Source of the DNA: Buddleja alternifolia
Taxonomy: Eukaryota; Streptophyta; Magnoliopsida; Lamiales; Scrophulariaceae
Assembly: GCA_019426215.1 (NCBI GenBank)
Contig: CM033393.1
Coordinates: forward strand, 2,948,046 to 3,012,045
Direction of reading: 5' to 3'
Length of the DNA stretch: 64,000 bases
Program-made: the position numbers and the translations under genes
Part shown: piece after piece, positions 20,581 to 31,777 of the stretch
Layout of the letters: each line of letters opens with the position of its first letter
Position numbering within the stretch: the stretch's first letter is position 1
Notes under the pieces: generated by a model
The model's input: only the letters and a program-made list of their open reading frames with translations
The model's database searches: none
What the model was told of the DNA's origin: nothing

Positions 20581-22367
20581 AGTCTAACAAATCAATGGTT
20601 ACAGAAGATCACCAATGATGAAGGTTTGATTGAAGGAGACGAGAATGACCATGATGAAGTAGATGAGATTAGTAGATACAATCTCATAAGGGATAGAGAA
20701 AGGAGATGAATCAAAGCTCCAAATAGGTATGGCTATGCAAATATTATGGCTTATGTTTTTGCAGCTTTTGAAGAAATATGTTCAGAAGATCCTAGTTCAT
20801 ACAATGAAGCCATGAACAACAAAAAAAGAGAGAAATGGATTCAAGCTATGAAAGATGAAATGAAGTCATTGCACAAGAATAAAACTTGGAGAATAGTTGA
20901 TAAACCTGTTAACCAAAAGACAGTAAATTGTAAATGGATATTCAAAATGAAAGAAAAGGACATTGGAAATGAGAAAGTTAGATACAAAGCCAGGTTAGTG
21001 GCTAGAGAATTCACACAAAGAGAGGGAATTGATTACAATGAAGTTTTCTCTCCTGTAGTAAAGCATAGATCTATCAGACTTATATTGGCCCTTGTAACAA
21101 GGCTTGACATAGAACTTGAACAACTTGATGTAAAAACTGCATTTTTGTATGGAGAGCTTGAAGAAACATTATTCATGAAACAACCAAAGGGCTTTGAGGA
21201 GAAGGGACAAGAGAATAAAGTCCGTCTTTTGCAAAGGTCTTTGTATGGGTTAAAACAATCACCAAGGTAGTGGAATAAAAGGTTTGATACCTTTATGATA
21301 AAGAATGATTTCTGTAGGAGCAAGTATAACTCATGTGTATATTATAAGAATTACACTGAGGATAAAATGATCTGCTTACTGTTATATGTAGATGATATTT
21401 TGATTGCTTGTAAAAATTACAGCGAGATTCATAGTTGAAAATAACTTTGAGTAATGAGTTTGAGATGAAGGACCATGGACCAGCTAGAAAGATACTTGGT
21501 ATGGAAATAATCAGGGATAGACAAGCTGGAGTTCTTCATTTAACTCAAAAGGACTATCTGACAAAAGTCTTAACTAAGTTTGAAATGGTTAATGCAAAGT
21601 CATCTATAACACCATTAGCTGCAAATTTCAAACTTAGTGTAAAGAAGGATGACATGGACAAGGAAAAGAGATCTTACTTGGAGAAGGTTCCTTATGCAAA
21701 TGTAGTAGGATCCTTAATGTATGCCATGGTTTGTACCAGACCTGATTTGGCTTATAGTATAAGCATGGTAAGCAGATTCATGTCAAATCCTTGTAAGGAT
21801 CATTGGCTTGCTCTTTAGTGGATACTAAGGTATGTTGCAGGCACAAAGGATAAAGGTCTTGTGTTTAACAGAAATAAAGAGTGTCTGGTGCCAAAGGAAT
21901 CAGTAACTGGTTTTGTGGATTCAGATTATGCAGGATGCCTTGATACTAGGAAATCTTTAATTGGTTTTATCTTTACAATTTTTGGAACTGCAGTGCGTTG
22001 GAAAGCAAGCTTACAGAAGGTCACAACCTTATCTTCAACTGAGGCTGAGTATATGGCATTGACTGAGGTAGTAAGGGAATCATTGCGGTTACTTGGTTTT
22101 GTAAAGGAGTTGAAGATTGATCAAAGAAAGATTTCAGTTTTCTGTGACAACCAAGGTGCAGTTCAATTGTCTAACAATCATATGCATCATGAGAGGACTA
22201 AACATATTGATGTTAAGCTACATTTTATAAGAGAAGTAGTGACAGAAGGATTTGTGGTTGTAAGGAAGATTGGAACAAAGGACAATCCTGCAGACATGAT
22301 AACTAAACCTTTGCCAAGCAGTAAATTAGGGTACTGTTTGGAGTTGATTAATGTTTTGAGCTATTAG
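20581..22367 (+). pseudogene. Element B RT and RNase H
   Basis: RT reads WIQAMKDEMKSLHKNKTW, KARLVAREFTQREGIDYNEV, QLDVKTAFLYGELEE and an intact catalytic LLYVDDILIAC. RNase H follows with FVDSDYAGCLDTRKS, TLSSTEAEYMALTE and HERTKHIDVKLHFIRE, ending ELINVLSY at 22367. Stops are near 20578, 20707, 21268 and 21816, with one frameshift near 21420-21435. The end of this region is duplicated at 12276-12395. Confidence 0.88.
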
Positions 22368-22371
22368 CCAC

Positions 22372-22383
22372 AAGGTGGAGGCT
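22372..22383 (+). other. Polypurine tract of element B
   Basis: AAGGTGGAGGCT directly precedes the TG start of the 3' LTR. The same tract precedes the left LTR at 12384-12395. Confidence 0.75.
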
Positions 22384-22839
22384 TGTGATGCTGGTCCAGG
22401 AAGTTATAGAACTAGGTAGAGAATTGTTGAGCTGAGTAGTTATATAGCTACAAGAGTGACTTAGTATAAAAGCGATCAAGCCATACAAATTGACAATTGA
22501 AAGAGCTGGATACTGTTGTAACTAACTTTTCAGTTCGGTAACATATTGAGCTGGATATTTGTTTGGTGTATATAACCATGTATATGGAGGTAGTTACTTG
22601 TATGTATATGTAGGGCAATATAGTGCACTAGTATATAAAGAAAATAGTTGGGAATCCAAATGTACATGTAAACATTTTTCTCTTGATTTAGTGAAACTTC
22701 TGGTCTGTGCTAAAGTGGATGTAGAGCATCAAATTGATGATTCAAACCACTATAAATCTTTGAGTCATTTTCTTTCCGATTACTACATTCTTGATTGAAT
22801 TCACAATAAAGAGTCAAAAAAAAACTAGATTTCATAACA
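22384..22839 (+). repeat. 3' LTR of element B
   Basis: It runs from TGTGATGCTGGTCCAGG to TTTCATAACA. The exact first base (22384 or 22386) is uncertain because both begin TG. Confidence 0.83.
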
Positions 22840-22949
22840 AGTTCACTAGAGTCTACTTGTCTGTCCATGAAAATAAGTTGACAGAATGATGGATTATAGT
22901 GCTTCCTTTATTGATTGTTTAATGGCGTGAATATTTCAAGAGTTGCCAA
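22840..22949 (+). other. 3' internal remnant of element D, left of element C
   Basis: This segment and 30688-30776 become continuous when element C and one copy of its target duplication are removed. The joined sequence leads to a purine tract and an LTR start at 30777. I could not assign a domain. Confidence 0.5.
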
Positions 22950-24465
22950 TGGTGGTCCAAAGTGGCATACGAAAGGGTCTAAAAGGGGAAGGGGGTGGGG
23001 GTGGGGTTGAATAGACCCTGAAGTCTTTTTCAACTTCAAAATGAATTCGTATCACTTTTAAAGATTTGAACGCTTAGAAGCTGAGCGCTTGGGTCAGGCA
23101 CTTCAGTAAAGATAACTTAGACTTAGTGATTTTAGCAATTTACCAAAGTAGGGTAATGCTTAGATCGCTTAATCAGGGTTAGCACAGCGGAAATGATTTT
23201 TAGCGTTCGATTGGTTAATTAATCGCTTTGCAATTAGCTTGTCATTTTCAAAGAATATAATATAACGTAAATCAAGACAATAATTAAAGTAAATGACACA
23301 AGAGATTGTAAGGTTCACTGGGTGATGTAATCCCAGCTACGTCTTTCTTCTCCTTTTTCACTTGGAGTAATTTACTAGGATGATTATCGAAGAATCACAC
23401 AGAATCTTCTACAAGATAGTAAAGGATGAAAAAGATCTCGGGCTCCTTGATCACACAGATTTCAGCACCAATGAAGATCGTCTTCTACAAGCTTCTCTCA
23501 CTCAGAAATACTGCCTGTAAGGGGTTTCAACATCTTTCTCACTCAGATGAAAGGTTGAGGGTTTTGTCACAAGGGTTTGTTTGTTTTTGGGAAGTTCAAA
23601 CAACTTGGAATATCTCAATAGAAATTTAGGTTTCTTCTTTGGAAGAGGTTTGAGATATTTTTTACTGTCTGGAATGTAGATGAAAAGCTTGAAGGAATTT
23701 TAGCTATGGAGTTTCTAAGCTTTGTCTTGTGCAGGTACGTAAATTTCTCTTGTAATATTATGTACTATATATTTTTAGGGTTTGCTGAAGATAAGGTATT
23801 TATAGGCAATTCTTAGAATGTGTCCGTTGGACACATGTGGGAGCGTACCTTTCACGCAGCGCGTAATTCTACCTAAAACCTGACATTCCTGAAAATCTAC
23901 TGGCACCGATTGGATGGGAGCAGCTATAAACTCTGAGGTTCTGACAGTCTAGTCAAAAAGGTGGCTTGTCCACAAGTCACAGTGGCTTATTACATTTAAT
24001 GCTCTTATCAGGCATTTAATGCATTTGAATTTATTTTCAAATTTCCCGTTGAAAATAAATGTCCGTTGAATGATTGCATTTAAGTCCTTCATGATCTGAG
24101 GATTTAATTCAGGTGAATCTGACATCGGATCGCTAGAATGATTTGAGCGCTTGATTCATAAATTCTGAAATAGTCCTTTAGCGTTTGACGGGCGCTAAGA
24201 ACAAATCTTCATCTTCTGTTGACTTCAGACGCTGATCTTCAACTTCTTCTCTAATAGACTCACCTAGAATTCTATAAGCGATTCGGTATCTAATACTCAG
24301 TCTAAAATCTATAAAGATAAAAAATTACAAGCCTAATAAAAAATTACATAACTTTCAAACACTTGTACAAAGATCTATCAAAACAGAAATCTACATTGTG
24401 TTTGGGGTCTAACATAAAATCCTATCTTGTCATCATCAAAACATCTAACATAAAATTTCCTAACA
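22950..24465 (-). repeat. 3' LTR of element C
   Basis: On the plus strand it runs TGGTGGTCCAAAGTGGCATA to ATTTCCTAACA. It is collinear with 29186-30682. The G-rich tract near its plus-strand start (22985-23009) is interrupted by A and T, unlike the pure run in the other copy. Confidence 0.93.
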
Positions 24466-24479
24466 ATTTCCCCTTTTTT
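24466..24479 (-). other. Polypurine tract of element C
   Basis: The minus strand reads AAAAAAGGGGAAAT directly before the LTR start TGTTAGG. Confidence 0.85.
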
Positions 24480-24713
24480 GATGATGTCAAAAATTTTAAC
24501 TCTTATAACTCTTTTATAATTTAAGAGTTACTTAAAAGAAAAGCCCAAATGAATATAAGTTAGCGTTTAAAAGGTATTAAAGTTAGCTAATGTTAGATTA
24601 GTCTCAACAAGTTGTTTCAGCGATAAATCATTCATTTATATAGAAAGATAATCATACATGATTTACACTGAATAAAGGATAATTGAAAGTGATAACAAAG
24701 CATAATAAAGCAT

Positions 24714-25165
24714 TCATTTTTTCTGTTGCTTTGCTCTTTCTTCACCTTGATAGATCTCATTTGCTAAGTCCAAAAGAAGTCGATCAATATCTATCATGGT
24801 AGTATGTTGGAGTTCATCATAGTCATGCCTTCGTTTTTTAGCAATTTCATTTAATTCCAACAGCCTTTCCACCAATTCCCTTGGAGGAATACCAACTTCA
24901 CGAATTAAGTCGTGATAGATGTCTTGTCTTCTATCGTTGGATGGTTTCCAGTTGATTGGTCGTCTAAGCGGTCTGGCATAAGGATGAAATCCCATACTTT
25001 CCAATAATTCGACGTCCAAGTCCGGAAGCAAGTACTTTCCTAGATAATATGTTGGCTTTCTCTTTTTAGTTAGCATCTTCTTTATGCTCACTATTTCGTC
25101 AAACATTGATCGCCAATTTTTATTATCTGTCTTTGATATTGCTTTGGACGCTTGAATCGCTGAGC
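24714..25165 (-). CDS. Unrecognised 3' ORF of element C
   Basis: After the integrase tail the frame continues from about 25165 with SKAISKTDNKNWRSMFDEIV to the stop at 24714, roughly 140 residues. It is rich in charged residues, with a basic segment (KKMLTKKRKPTYYLGKYLLP) and a predicted-helical C-terminus (PRELVERLLELNEIAKKRR, DIDRLLLDLANEIYQGEER). I see no zinc finger, protease or polymerase motif and no transmembrane segment. It lies where SIRE elements carry an envelope-position ORF, but resemblance cannot be judged by eye. The frame also reads upstream over the integrase end in another frame. It may be a remnant of a longer ORF fused by the deletion that removed RT. Confidence 0.55.
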
Positions 25166-26241
25166 ACTTCATCCACTTTCTTTGTTTCCATTTGAGATAG
25201 AAAACTTGCGAACATGGCCTCATTAATTGTAGCTGACCTAGTTCTAACAAGTGCTTCTATATCTCCGATTACTAGCTCTGGTGGATGGTCTCTAAGCCAT
25301 TTGCGGTCTTGTTTGAACGGGTTGAGAGACTCTTGGTTATCAATCGCTTGACTCTCATTTGTCTCTTGCGCAGTCGCTACATCATTCACAGTTCCAATCC
25401 GCTCTTGATGATCATTCTCTTCATGATCATCAGCGATTCTGACATTATCACCATTGTTAACCTCATGAGTATCCTTAGGAATAGGTACACGAATCTCATC
25501 ATCTTCGTCATCACTAACATCATCAAGATTGATTTGTGACGCTTGTTGGGTGAGATCTTCAATTCCTACATCATCAGGATTAACCTTACTCATTTCTTGG
25601 TTAGCATCAGCAAACACAACATGAATGGATTCTTCAACCTTTGATTTGATCTTATTTAGGATGCGAAAACTCTTTCCATTCTTGGCATAGCCTAGAAAGA
25701 TTCCCTCATCCGCTTTAGGATCAAAAGCCTTTAGGCTGTGGGATCCATTGTTATGAATAAAACATTTTGAACCAAATACATGAAAATATGAAACGTTAGG
25801 ATTACGTCCCTTCCACAACTCATATGGAGTCTTCTCATGTTGCTTGTTGATCATACACCGGTTTTGAGTGTAGCAAGCGGTATTGATGGCTTCGGTCCAA
25901 AACCTTTGAGGCGGTTTGGACTCTGCTAACATCGTCCTAGCGGCTTCTTTAAGCGTTCTGTTCCGTCGCTCGGCGACTCCATTCTGTTGAGGTGTTCTAG
26001 GAGCAGAATACTCATGAAGTATTCCAAAGTCTATACAAAACTTCTTAACAAATTGGTTAGTAAATTCAGTTTCTCTATCGCTTCTAATTCTTGTCACCTT
26101 TAAGTCTTTATAAGTTTGTAATTGACGAATTAGCGATGTGAGCTTGACACTAGTTTCATCTTTGGTCGCTAAGAATTCTACCCAAGTATAGCAAGAGAAA
26201 TCATCAACTATTACTAGCGAGTATTTTTTTACCACTAACAC
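25123..26241 (-). pseudogene. Element C integrase catalytic core and tail
   Basis: It starts after a shift in a T/A-run near 26225-26231. The core has D in VIVDDFSCYTW and D in RIRSDRETEF, where the usual Gly after Asp is replaced. The E lies in GVAERRNRTLKEAARTML. The tail has FWTEAINTACYTQNRCMINK, FGSKCFIHNNG and an acidic linker, and ends RSATINEAMFASFLSQMETK then KVDEVLSD. In SIRE-type elements RT follows directly at this point; here the frame ends ten residues later. Confidence 0.88.
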
Positions 26242-26899
26242 TCATGATTTGAATGGGACCAAACAAATCTAGATGCAATAGTTCAAAAACTCTAGAAGTA
26301 GATAGGCATGGTTTCTTCTTAAAAGATGATTTAACTTGTTTACCCATCTGGGATGCATCACATAAGCGATTCTTTTGAAAGGAACCCTTAGGTAATCCCT
26401 CTACTAGATTTAGTGATATTAACTGAGAGATTGCCTTAAAATTGAGGTGATTCATTTTTCTATGCCATAACCAACCCAATTCATTTTGACTTTTAGCAAC
26501 AAAGCATGTGGGGTTGTTATCAATTGTAGAATCCCAATCTACTAAATACACATTGTTTGTTCTTTTACCTCTTAATCTAGTAGACTTACTCTTAGCGTCG
26601 TTAACATAGCAGAAGTCGCTTGAGAATTTTACTTCAAAGCCTTTATCACAAAATTGACTAATGCTTAACAAATTATGCTTAAGACCCTCAACATAATATA
26701 CATCACTAATCATGATGTTCCCCCTATGCATGATACCTGTACCTATGGTTTTACCTTTGGAGTTATCACCGAATATAACTTGAGGACCGTTGGTAGCTTG
26801 ATAGTTGACTAGAAGATCTTTAGAACCCGTCATGTGTCTTGACGATCCACTATCAATGTACCAAACTGAAGTATCGGTGTTGGCTCTTGGTACCTGCAT
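26204..26899 (-). pseudogene. Element C protease and integrase zinc-binding region
   Basis: Protease: VWYIDSGSSRHMTGSKDLL with an intact DSG. The zinc-binding region has LWHRKMNHLNFKAISQL and later LCDASQMGKQ, where the second Cys of the usual CxxC is Ser. The sequence ends FELLHLDLFGPIQIMSVSGK before the frameshift to the catalytic core. Confidence 0.87.
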
Positions 26900-27034
26900 T
26901 TAAAGGATAATTCTAATTCTTCTTAGGTACCCATGTTGCCTTGGGTCCTTCTTTGTTAGTAACTTTAGTTTGAATTAGAACTTTAGGAACTCATATTTGC
27001 CTATTCATTATAGGAATACTGGCCTTCTTGGGTT

Positions 27035-27828
27035 TCACATCGTGTTGTGTGTGCTTTTTGGGTGTATAATAATATCCTCGATTATAATAGTAGTCATAAT
27101 CATAGTCATAATCATAATCATCATAGTATCGATAATATGATCTTGACTGTCTTGGATATTGACGCTGGTATTTCCTTGCGCTGGCTTGGGTTGCACTTTT
27201 GGTGCTGGACGTGATTCACAGTGGTTAGGTTTATCCTTAGCCTTTTGAGCGTTTGGATGAACCTTTCTTTGTGAATTATTTACTTTAGCCTTACCCTTGC
27301 CTGAGTCAGCTTTGGCTTTCTCATTTAGCCTCGTACCATTGTTGCTTGGTTCATTCAGCGTTTGACTTTGTGAACCTTTCTCAACAAAGAAAACACCCTT
27401 TCCTTTGTTGTTCGCCGTAACATTAGATTTATTAGGTTGTTTACCGAATTTATTGCATCCTAAACCGGTCTTTTCACCAAATAATCTAGTTACCTCAGTC
27501 ACATTATCCAACTTTCTAGAAGGTTTTGATAACGATGAGATGAGCTGCTTTGATTTAGCAAGTCTAGTGATCAGATCAACTTCTCTCTTAACTATTATAT
27601 CAAGATCGCTTTTTAATTGAATAATCTCACTCTCAAGTGATTGGTTCTTCTCAATGCATTGTTGCTGAACTTTCAACTCTGCTTTGAGCGTTACTTTATC
27701 TCTTGTGAGTGATGAGATAATAGCGAGATCGTTTTGATATATTTTGGCGGCCTCTTGACAATCTTTATAATATTCATTAACTTTGTCAAGTAATTCATCA
27801 TAAGAAAGAGGATGAGATAATTCATTGG
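27035..27828 (-). pseudogene. Element C coiled-coil segment between gag and protease
   Basis: Heptad-like sequence (KNQSLESEIIQLKSDLDIIV and preceding residues) is followed by a Lys/Asn/Gln-rich region. A segment of this type lies between the zinc knuckle and protease in SIRE-like copia elements. Dinucleotide-like repeats near 27080-27130 encode a Met/Ile/Thr run at the end. Confidence 0.6.
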
Positions 27829-29055
27829 TTACATCTGGTAGTGATTCGTCAGACGCTTCATCTTCTCTTGCAGACAGATCAACGCTGAGTCGCTTGTAGG
27901 CTCATCATCACTGCTTTCATCTGATGATTCCAAATCCTCTTCAGGTACGGGGAATGGTTCAGATTCCGCTAGCAAACCTTGTTGGCGAAGGTTGCTCCTG
28001 AATTGGTTTCTATCCGCATAGTCTTGCCTTGTGGGCTTAGACACATTTGGATAAGGGCAATTTACCTGGTAGTGCCCTGGTTTCCTGCAATTATAACACA
28101 AATTAGTTTTCATTTTCTGTTCAGTGGATAATCGCTTTGATCCGACTGGCGCTGAGAGATTTTGAGTAGGAGTCGTAGGCGCTTGGTAAGGAACTGGCGC
28201 TACTGGTTGAGGTTCAGAGTACACTGACGCTTGATACTGAGGCGCTGGAGCAGAGGGAGGAGTTTGAAATGAAGTTTGTCCAATAGGATTTCTCTTTTCA
28301 TATCTTAGAAATTTCTTGAATTTCTTGACCAATAAGGCCATTTCCTTTTCTTCATTTGATTCCGTTGGTTTCACTTCGCTAACCGCTTGATACTGAAGTC
28401 GATGTGTCGCTGACTTCACCCAATTCGAATTCAAATGCCTTTAACTCTGAAAACACATGTTCTGGAGTAAGAGTCTCCATGGTCTGTGATTCTCTCATAG
28501 CAACAGTCTTAATCAAGTATTTACTTGGAAGACTTCTGAAAATCTTATTGACCATTTCCTTGTTGGTCAATTCCTTATCTAGTGATGCTAACTCTGTAAT
28601 GAGCAAAGTAAATCTTGCGTCCAATTGTTCTAGCGTCTCATTGGGCTGCATCTTGAAATGCTAGCATCTTTGCATGGCTATGGAGAGCTTATTCTCCTTC
28701 ATTTGTGCTGATCCTTCACACACTATAGCCAACTTATCCCATATTTCTTTGGAAGTCTTACATTGCTTGATCTTGTTGAACAATGCATCATTGTCTCCTA
28801 ATGCTGAGTAAAGTGCACTTCGTCCAACTTATCTAGATTTGCCCTTTTACGATCATCAGGCGTCCATTCTAACTTAGGTTTCTCGACATAACCATCCGGA
28901 GTGGCCTCGGTTGCTTCAGGGGCTCGAGTTACAACTTTCATAATCTGAATGGGGCCATCTGTAATCACATCACACATTTCATTATCGCAAGAGCATAAAT
29001 AAGTGAATGCTCTAAGTTTCCAAGAATCATAGTTTGATTCTACCAACTTAGGCAT
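27829..29055 (-). pseudogene. Element C gag
   Basis: It starts MPKLVESNYDSWKLRAFTYL (DUF4219/UBN2 type), with the conserved KTSKEIWDKLA block, LDARFTLLITELASLDKELT and FRSLPSKYLIKTVAM. The zinc knuckle is intact: CYNCRKPGHYQVNC. Lesions: a frameshift near 28815, a stop near 28662 and a frameshift near 28400. The C-terminus after the knuckle is Pro- and acid-rich. Confidence 0.86.
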
Positions 29056-29169
29056 TTTGTTAAAAGCTATAATGAGATGTTTTAAAGAGAAAATTTAAAG
29101 CGATTAAGTTTTAAAAAGATGGATCTGAACAAGGAGTAATGCTCGGAAATGCTTAGGTTTCTAATTCAA

Positions 29170-29183
29170 CCGCTCTAATACCA
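29170..29183 (-). other. Primer binding site of element C
   Basis: The minus strand reads TGGTATTAGAGCGG two bases inside the LTR, one base different from the common TGGTATCAGAGCGG site for initiator tRNA-Met. Confidence 0.88.
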
Positions 29184-29185
29184 CT

Positions 29186-30682
29186 TGGTGGTCCCAAGTG
29201 GCATACGAAAGGGTCTAGAAGGGGGGGGGGGGGTTGAATAGACTCTGAAGTCTTTTTCGACTTCAAAAAGAATTCGTATCACTTTTAAAGATTTGAACGC
29301 TTAGAAGCTGAGCGCTTGGGTTAGGCGCTTCAATAAAGATAACTTAGACTTAGTGATTTTAGCAATTTGCCAAAGTAGGGTAATGCCTAGATCGCTTAAT
29401 CAGGGTTAGCACAGTGGAAATGATATTTAGCGTTCGATTGGTTAATTAATCGCTTTGCAATTAGCTTGTCTTTTTGAAAAAATATAATATAATGTAAATC
29501 AAGACAATAATTAAAGTAAATGACACAAGAGATTGCAAGGTTCACTGGGTGATGTAATCTCAACTACGTCCTTCTTCTCCTTTTTCAATTGGAGGAATTT
29601 ACTAGGATGATTATCGAAGAATCACACAGAATCTTCTACAAGATAGTAAAGGATGAAAAAGATCTCGGGCTCCTTGATCACACAGATTTCAGCACCAATG
29701 AAGATCGTCTTCTACAAGCTTCTCTCACTCAGAAATACTGTTAGTAAGGGGTTTCAACAGCTTTCTCACTCACATGAAAGGTTGAGGGTTTTGTCACAAA
29801 GGTTTGTTTGTTTTTGGGAAGTTCAAACAATTTGGAATATCTCAATAGGAATTTGGGTTTCTTCTTTGGAAGAGGTTTGAGATATTTTTTACTGTCTGGA
29901 ATGTAGATGAAAAGCTTGAAGGAATTTTAGCTATGGAGTTTTTAAGTTTTTTCTTGTGCAGGTATGTAAATTTCTCTTGTAATATTATGTACTATATATT
30001 TTTAGGGTTTGCTGAAGGTAAGGTATTTATAGGCAATTCTTGGGATCTGTCCGTTGGACACATGTGGGAGCGTGCCTTTCACGCAGCGCGTGATTCTACC
30101 TAAAACCTGACATTCCTGAAAATCTGCTGGCACCGATTGGATGGGAGCAACTATAAACTCTGAGGTTCTGACAGTCTAGTCAAAAAGGTGGCTTGTCCCC
30201 AAGTCACAGTGGCTTATCACATTTAATGCTCTTATCAGGCATTTAATGCATTTGAATTTATTTCCCGTTGGAAATAAATGTCCGTTGAATGATTACATTT
30301 AAGTCCTTCATGACTTGAGGATTTAATTCAGGTGAATCTGACATCGGATCGCTAGAATGATTTGAGCGCTTGATTCATAAATTCTGAAATAGTCCTTTAG
30401 CGTTTGACGGGCGCTAAGAACAAATCTTCATCTTCTGTTGATTTCAGACGCTGATCTTCAACTTCTTCTATAATAGACTTACCTAGAATTCTATTAGCGA
30501 TTCGGTATCTAATACTCAGTCTAAAATCTATAAAGATAAAAAATTACAAGCCTAAGAAAAAATTACTACTTTCAAACGCTTATACAAAGATCTATCAAAA
30601 CAGAAACTTACTTTGTGTTTGGAGTCTAACATAAAATCCTATCTTGTCATCATCAAAACATCTAATATGAAATTTCCTAATA
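29186..30682 (-). repeat. 5' LTR of element C
   Basis: On the plus strand it starts TGGTGGTCCCAAGTGG and ends TTTCCTAATA; the terminal TAATA differs from TAACA in the other copy. It contains a pure run of 14 G (29221-29234). Confidence 0.92.
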
Positions 30683-30687
30683 GCCAA

Positions 30688-30776
30688 TATGTTTAACTCT
30701 TCAAAAACCTTCTTCCCGACAAAGCATCACATTCAAGAACTAACTTGAGAACGAGTATTCTTTCAGCGGGGGAGTT
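30688..30776 (+). other. 3' internal end of element D with polypurine tract
   Basis: Ends with CAGCGGGGGAGTT (30764-30776) immediately before the TGATG start of an LTR. The short coding-looking stretch before it (PDKASHSRTNLRTSILSAGE in one frame) resembles the variable C-terminus of a gag-pol, but I cannot place it in a domain. Confidence 0.55.
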
Positions 30777-30926
30777 TGATGTAGGACAAGAAGCTTATAA
30801 ATTACGAGATTTTCTATGATGTCGAAAAATTACAACTTTCCATCCCGGTGGAGTTATGAGGTCCTTTAAATATGCAGCATGCGAGACCTTTTTAAGGTTT
30901 ATGTTCAACAATATAGTTGTTGATAG
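30777..30926 (+). repeat. LTR of element D (right copy, identifiable part)
   Basis: TGATGTAGGACAAGAAGC at the start and TTCAACAATATAGTTGTTGA near 30905-30925 match 12031-12275. The LTR very probably continues to the right, but the left copy is cut there, and I could not find its end or a target duplication. Confidence 0.7.
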
Positions 30927-31777
30927 TAATCTTTGAGTTACAATTTAATTAAGTCGTGTTGGTCATTGTTAAGCCACCTTTTCTATTTTTCATTTATTTT
31001 TTGACGAATTTTAATATTATTTTTGTTTTACTTTATTTATGATAAGTTAGGAGATTCTTATTTGTTCTAAAATTAGATTAGAAGAGTTCCAATCCTTATA
31101 CTTCTAAGATTTAATGAAATTCTTCTATAAATGTAAGTTTTATTATATTGTCATTATGATGATGATTATCTAGAATTAATTTAAAAATTGAATTCATATT
31201 TGAATTTTGAAAACGAGTTATTCAATCTTTACACAATTAATTTGCTACCACACCATCACGGAATCTTAGACAAGACTACAATATAATTCTAGAGTCCGAA
31301 AATTCTATTAGAAAAATAAAACACTATTTCGGGTATCTTTTGAATTCTTTTCCGATTCTTTTGAAGTTTAAAGACAAGTTCTTCTGCTCCGTCGCCCAAA
31401 CTTAAATGAACAATAATATTAGTAACAATAACTAATTAACTTATTAACTCAGCACTCAATAATACAATTACCTTGACTGAATATAATTAATTTTCCAAAG
31501 AGTACGTATTTACAAGTAGTAGCTATGTTTGTTTCGAACTCTTATATACTACCTACTATTGTTGCCTCGACCCAACACTTTGGATCATCTATTCCAATTT
31601 TATATTTCACATTATATATACACGACAAATGCATCTATAAAGAAATACTTGCACACTCAGCGTGCATGTATAATTTTCTGAAATATGATATGAAACATCA
31701 AATTGTAAAGACGATATCAGGCAGTCGATCCATATCGATCCCATCAACCGTATAACATTCAATCAACTATCGTACGT
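30927..31777. other. AT-rich sequence downstream of SEP2; partly LTR of element D
   Basis: No gene is seen. The first few hundred bases may be the rest of the D LTR (a TATAAATG-like site near 31126). The last part would hold the SEP2 3' untranslated region on the minus strand. Confidence 0.5.

Larger units (their letters stand above)
12396..22839 (+). mobile_element. Copia element B (with element A inserted in its 5' LTR)
   Basis: The 5' LTR is split: 12396-12404 lies left of element A and 17904-18365 right of it. The internal region is 18366-22383 and the 3' LTR 22384-22839. Order gag, protease, integrase, RT, RNase H defines Ty1/copia. The single ancestral frame is broken by about ten stops and one frameshift. 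A B-type 3' tail abuts the left LTR, so the locus looks like what remains of a tandem LTR-internal-LTR-internal-LTR array. Confidence 0.83.
22950..30682 (-). mobile_element. SIRE/Maximus-like copia element C lacking RT and RNase H
   Basis: The LTRs are 29186-30682 (5') and 22950-24465 (3'), flanked by identical GCCAA pentamers (22945-22949 and 30683-30687). On the minus strand the order is primer site, gag, coiled-coil segment, protease, integrase, an unrecognised ORF, polypurine tract, 3' LTR. The RT and RNase H that should follow integrase are absent. Two relatives of its LTR occur alone at 44428-45972 and 48258-49948. Confidence 0.92.

Noticed and set aside
30927..31400. An exact end for the right LTR of element D
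   Set aside because: TAGAA (flank of the left copy) recurs several times but never after a CA end.
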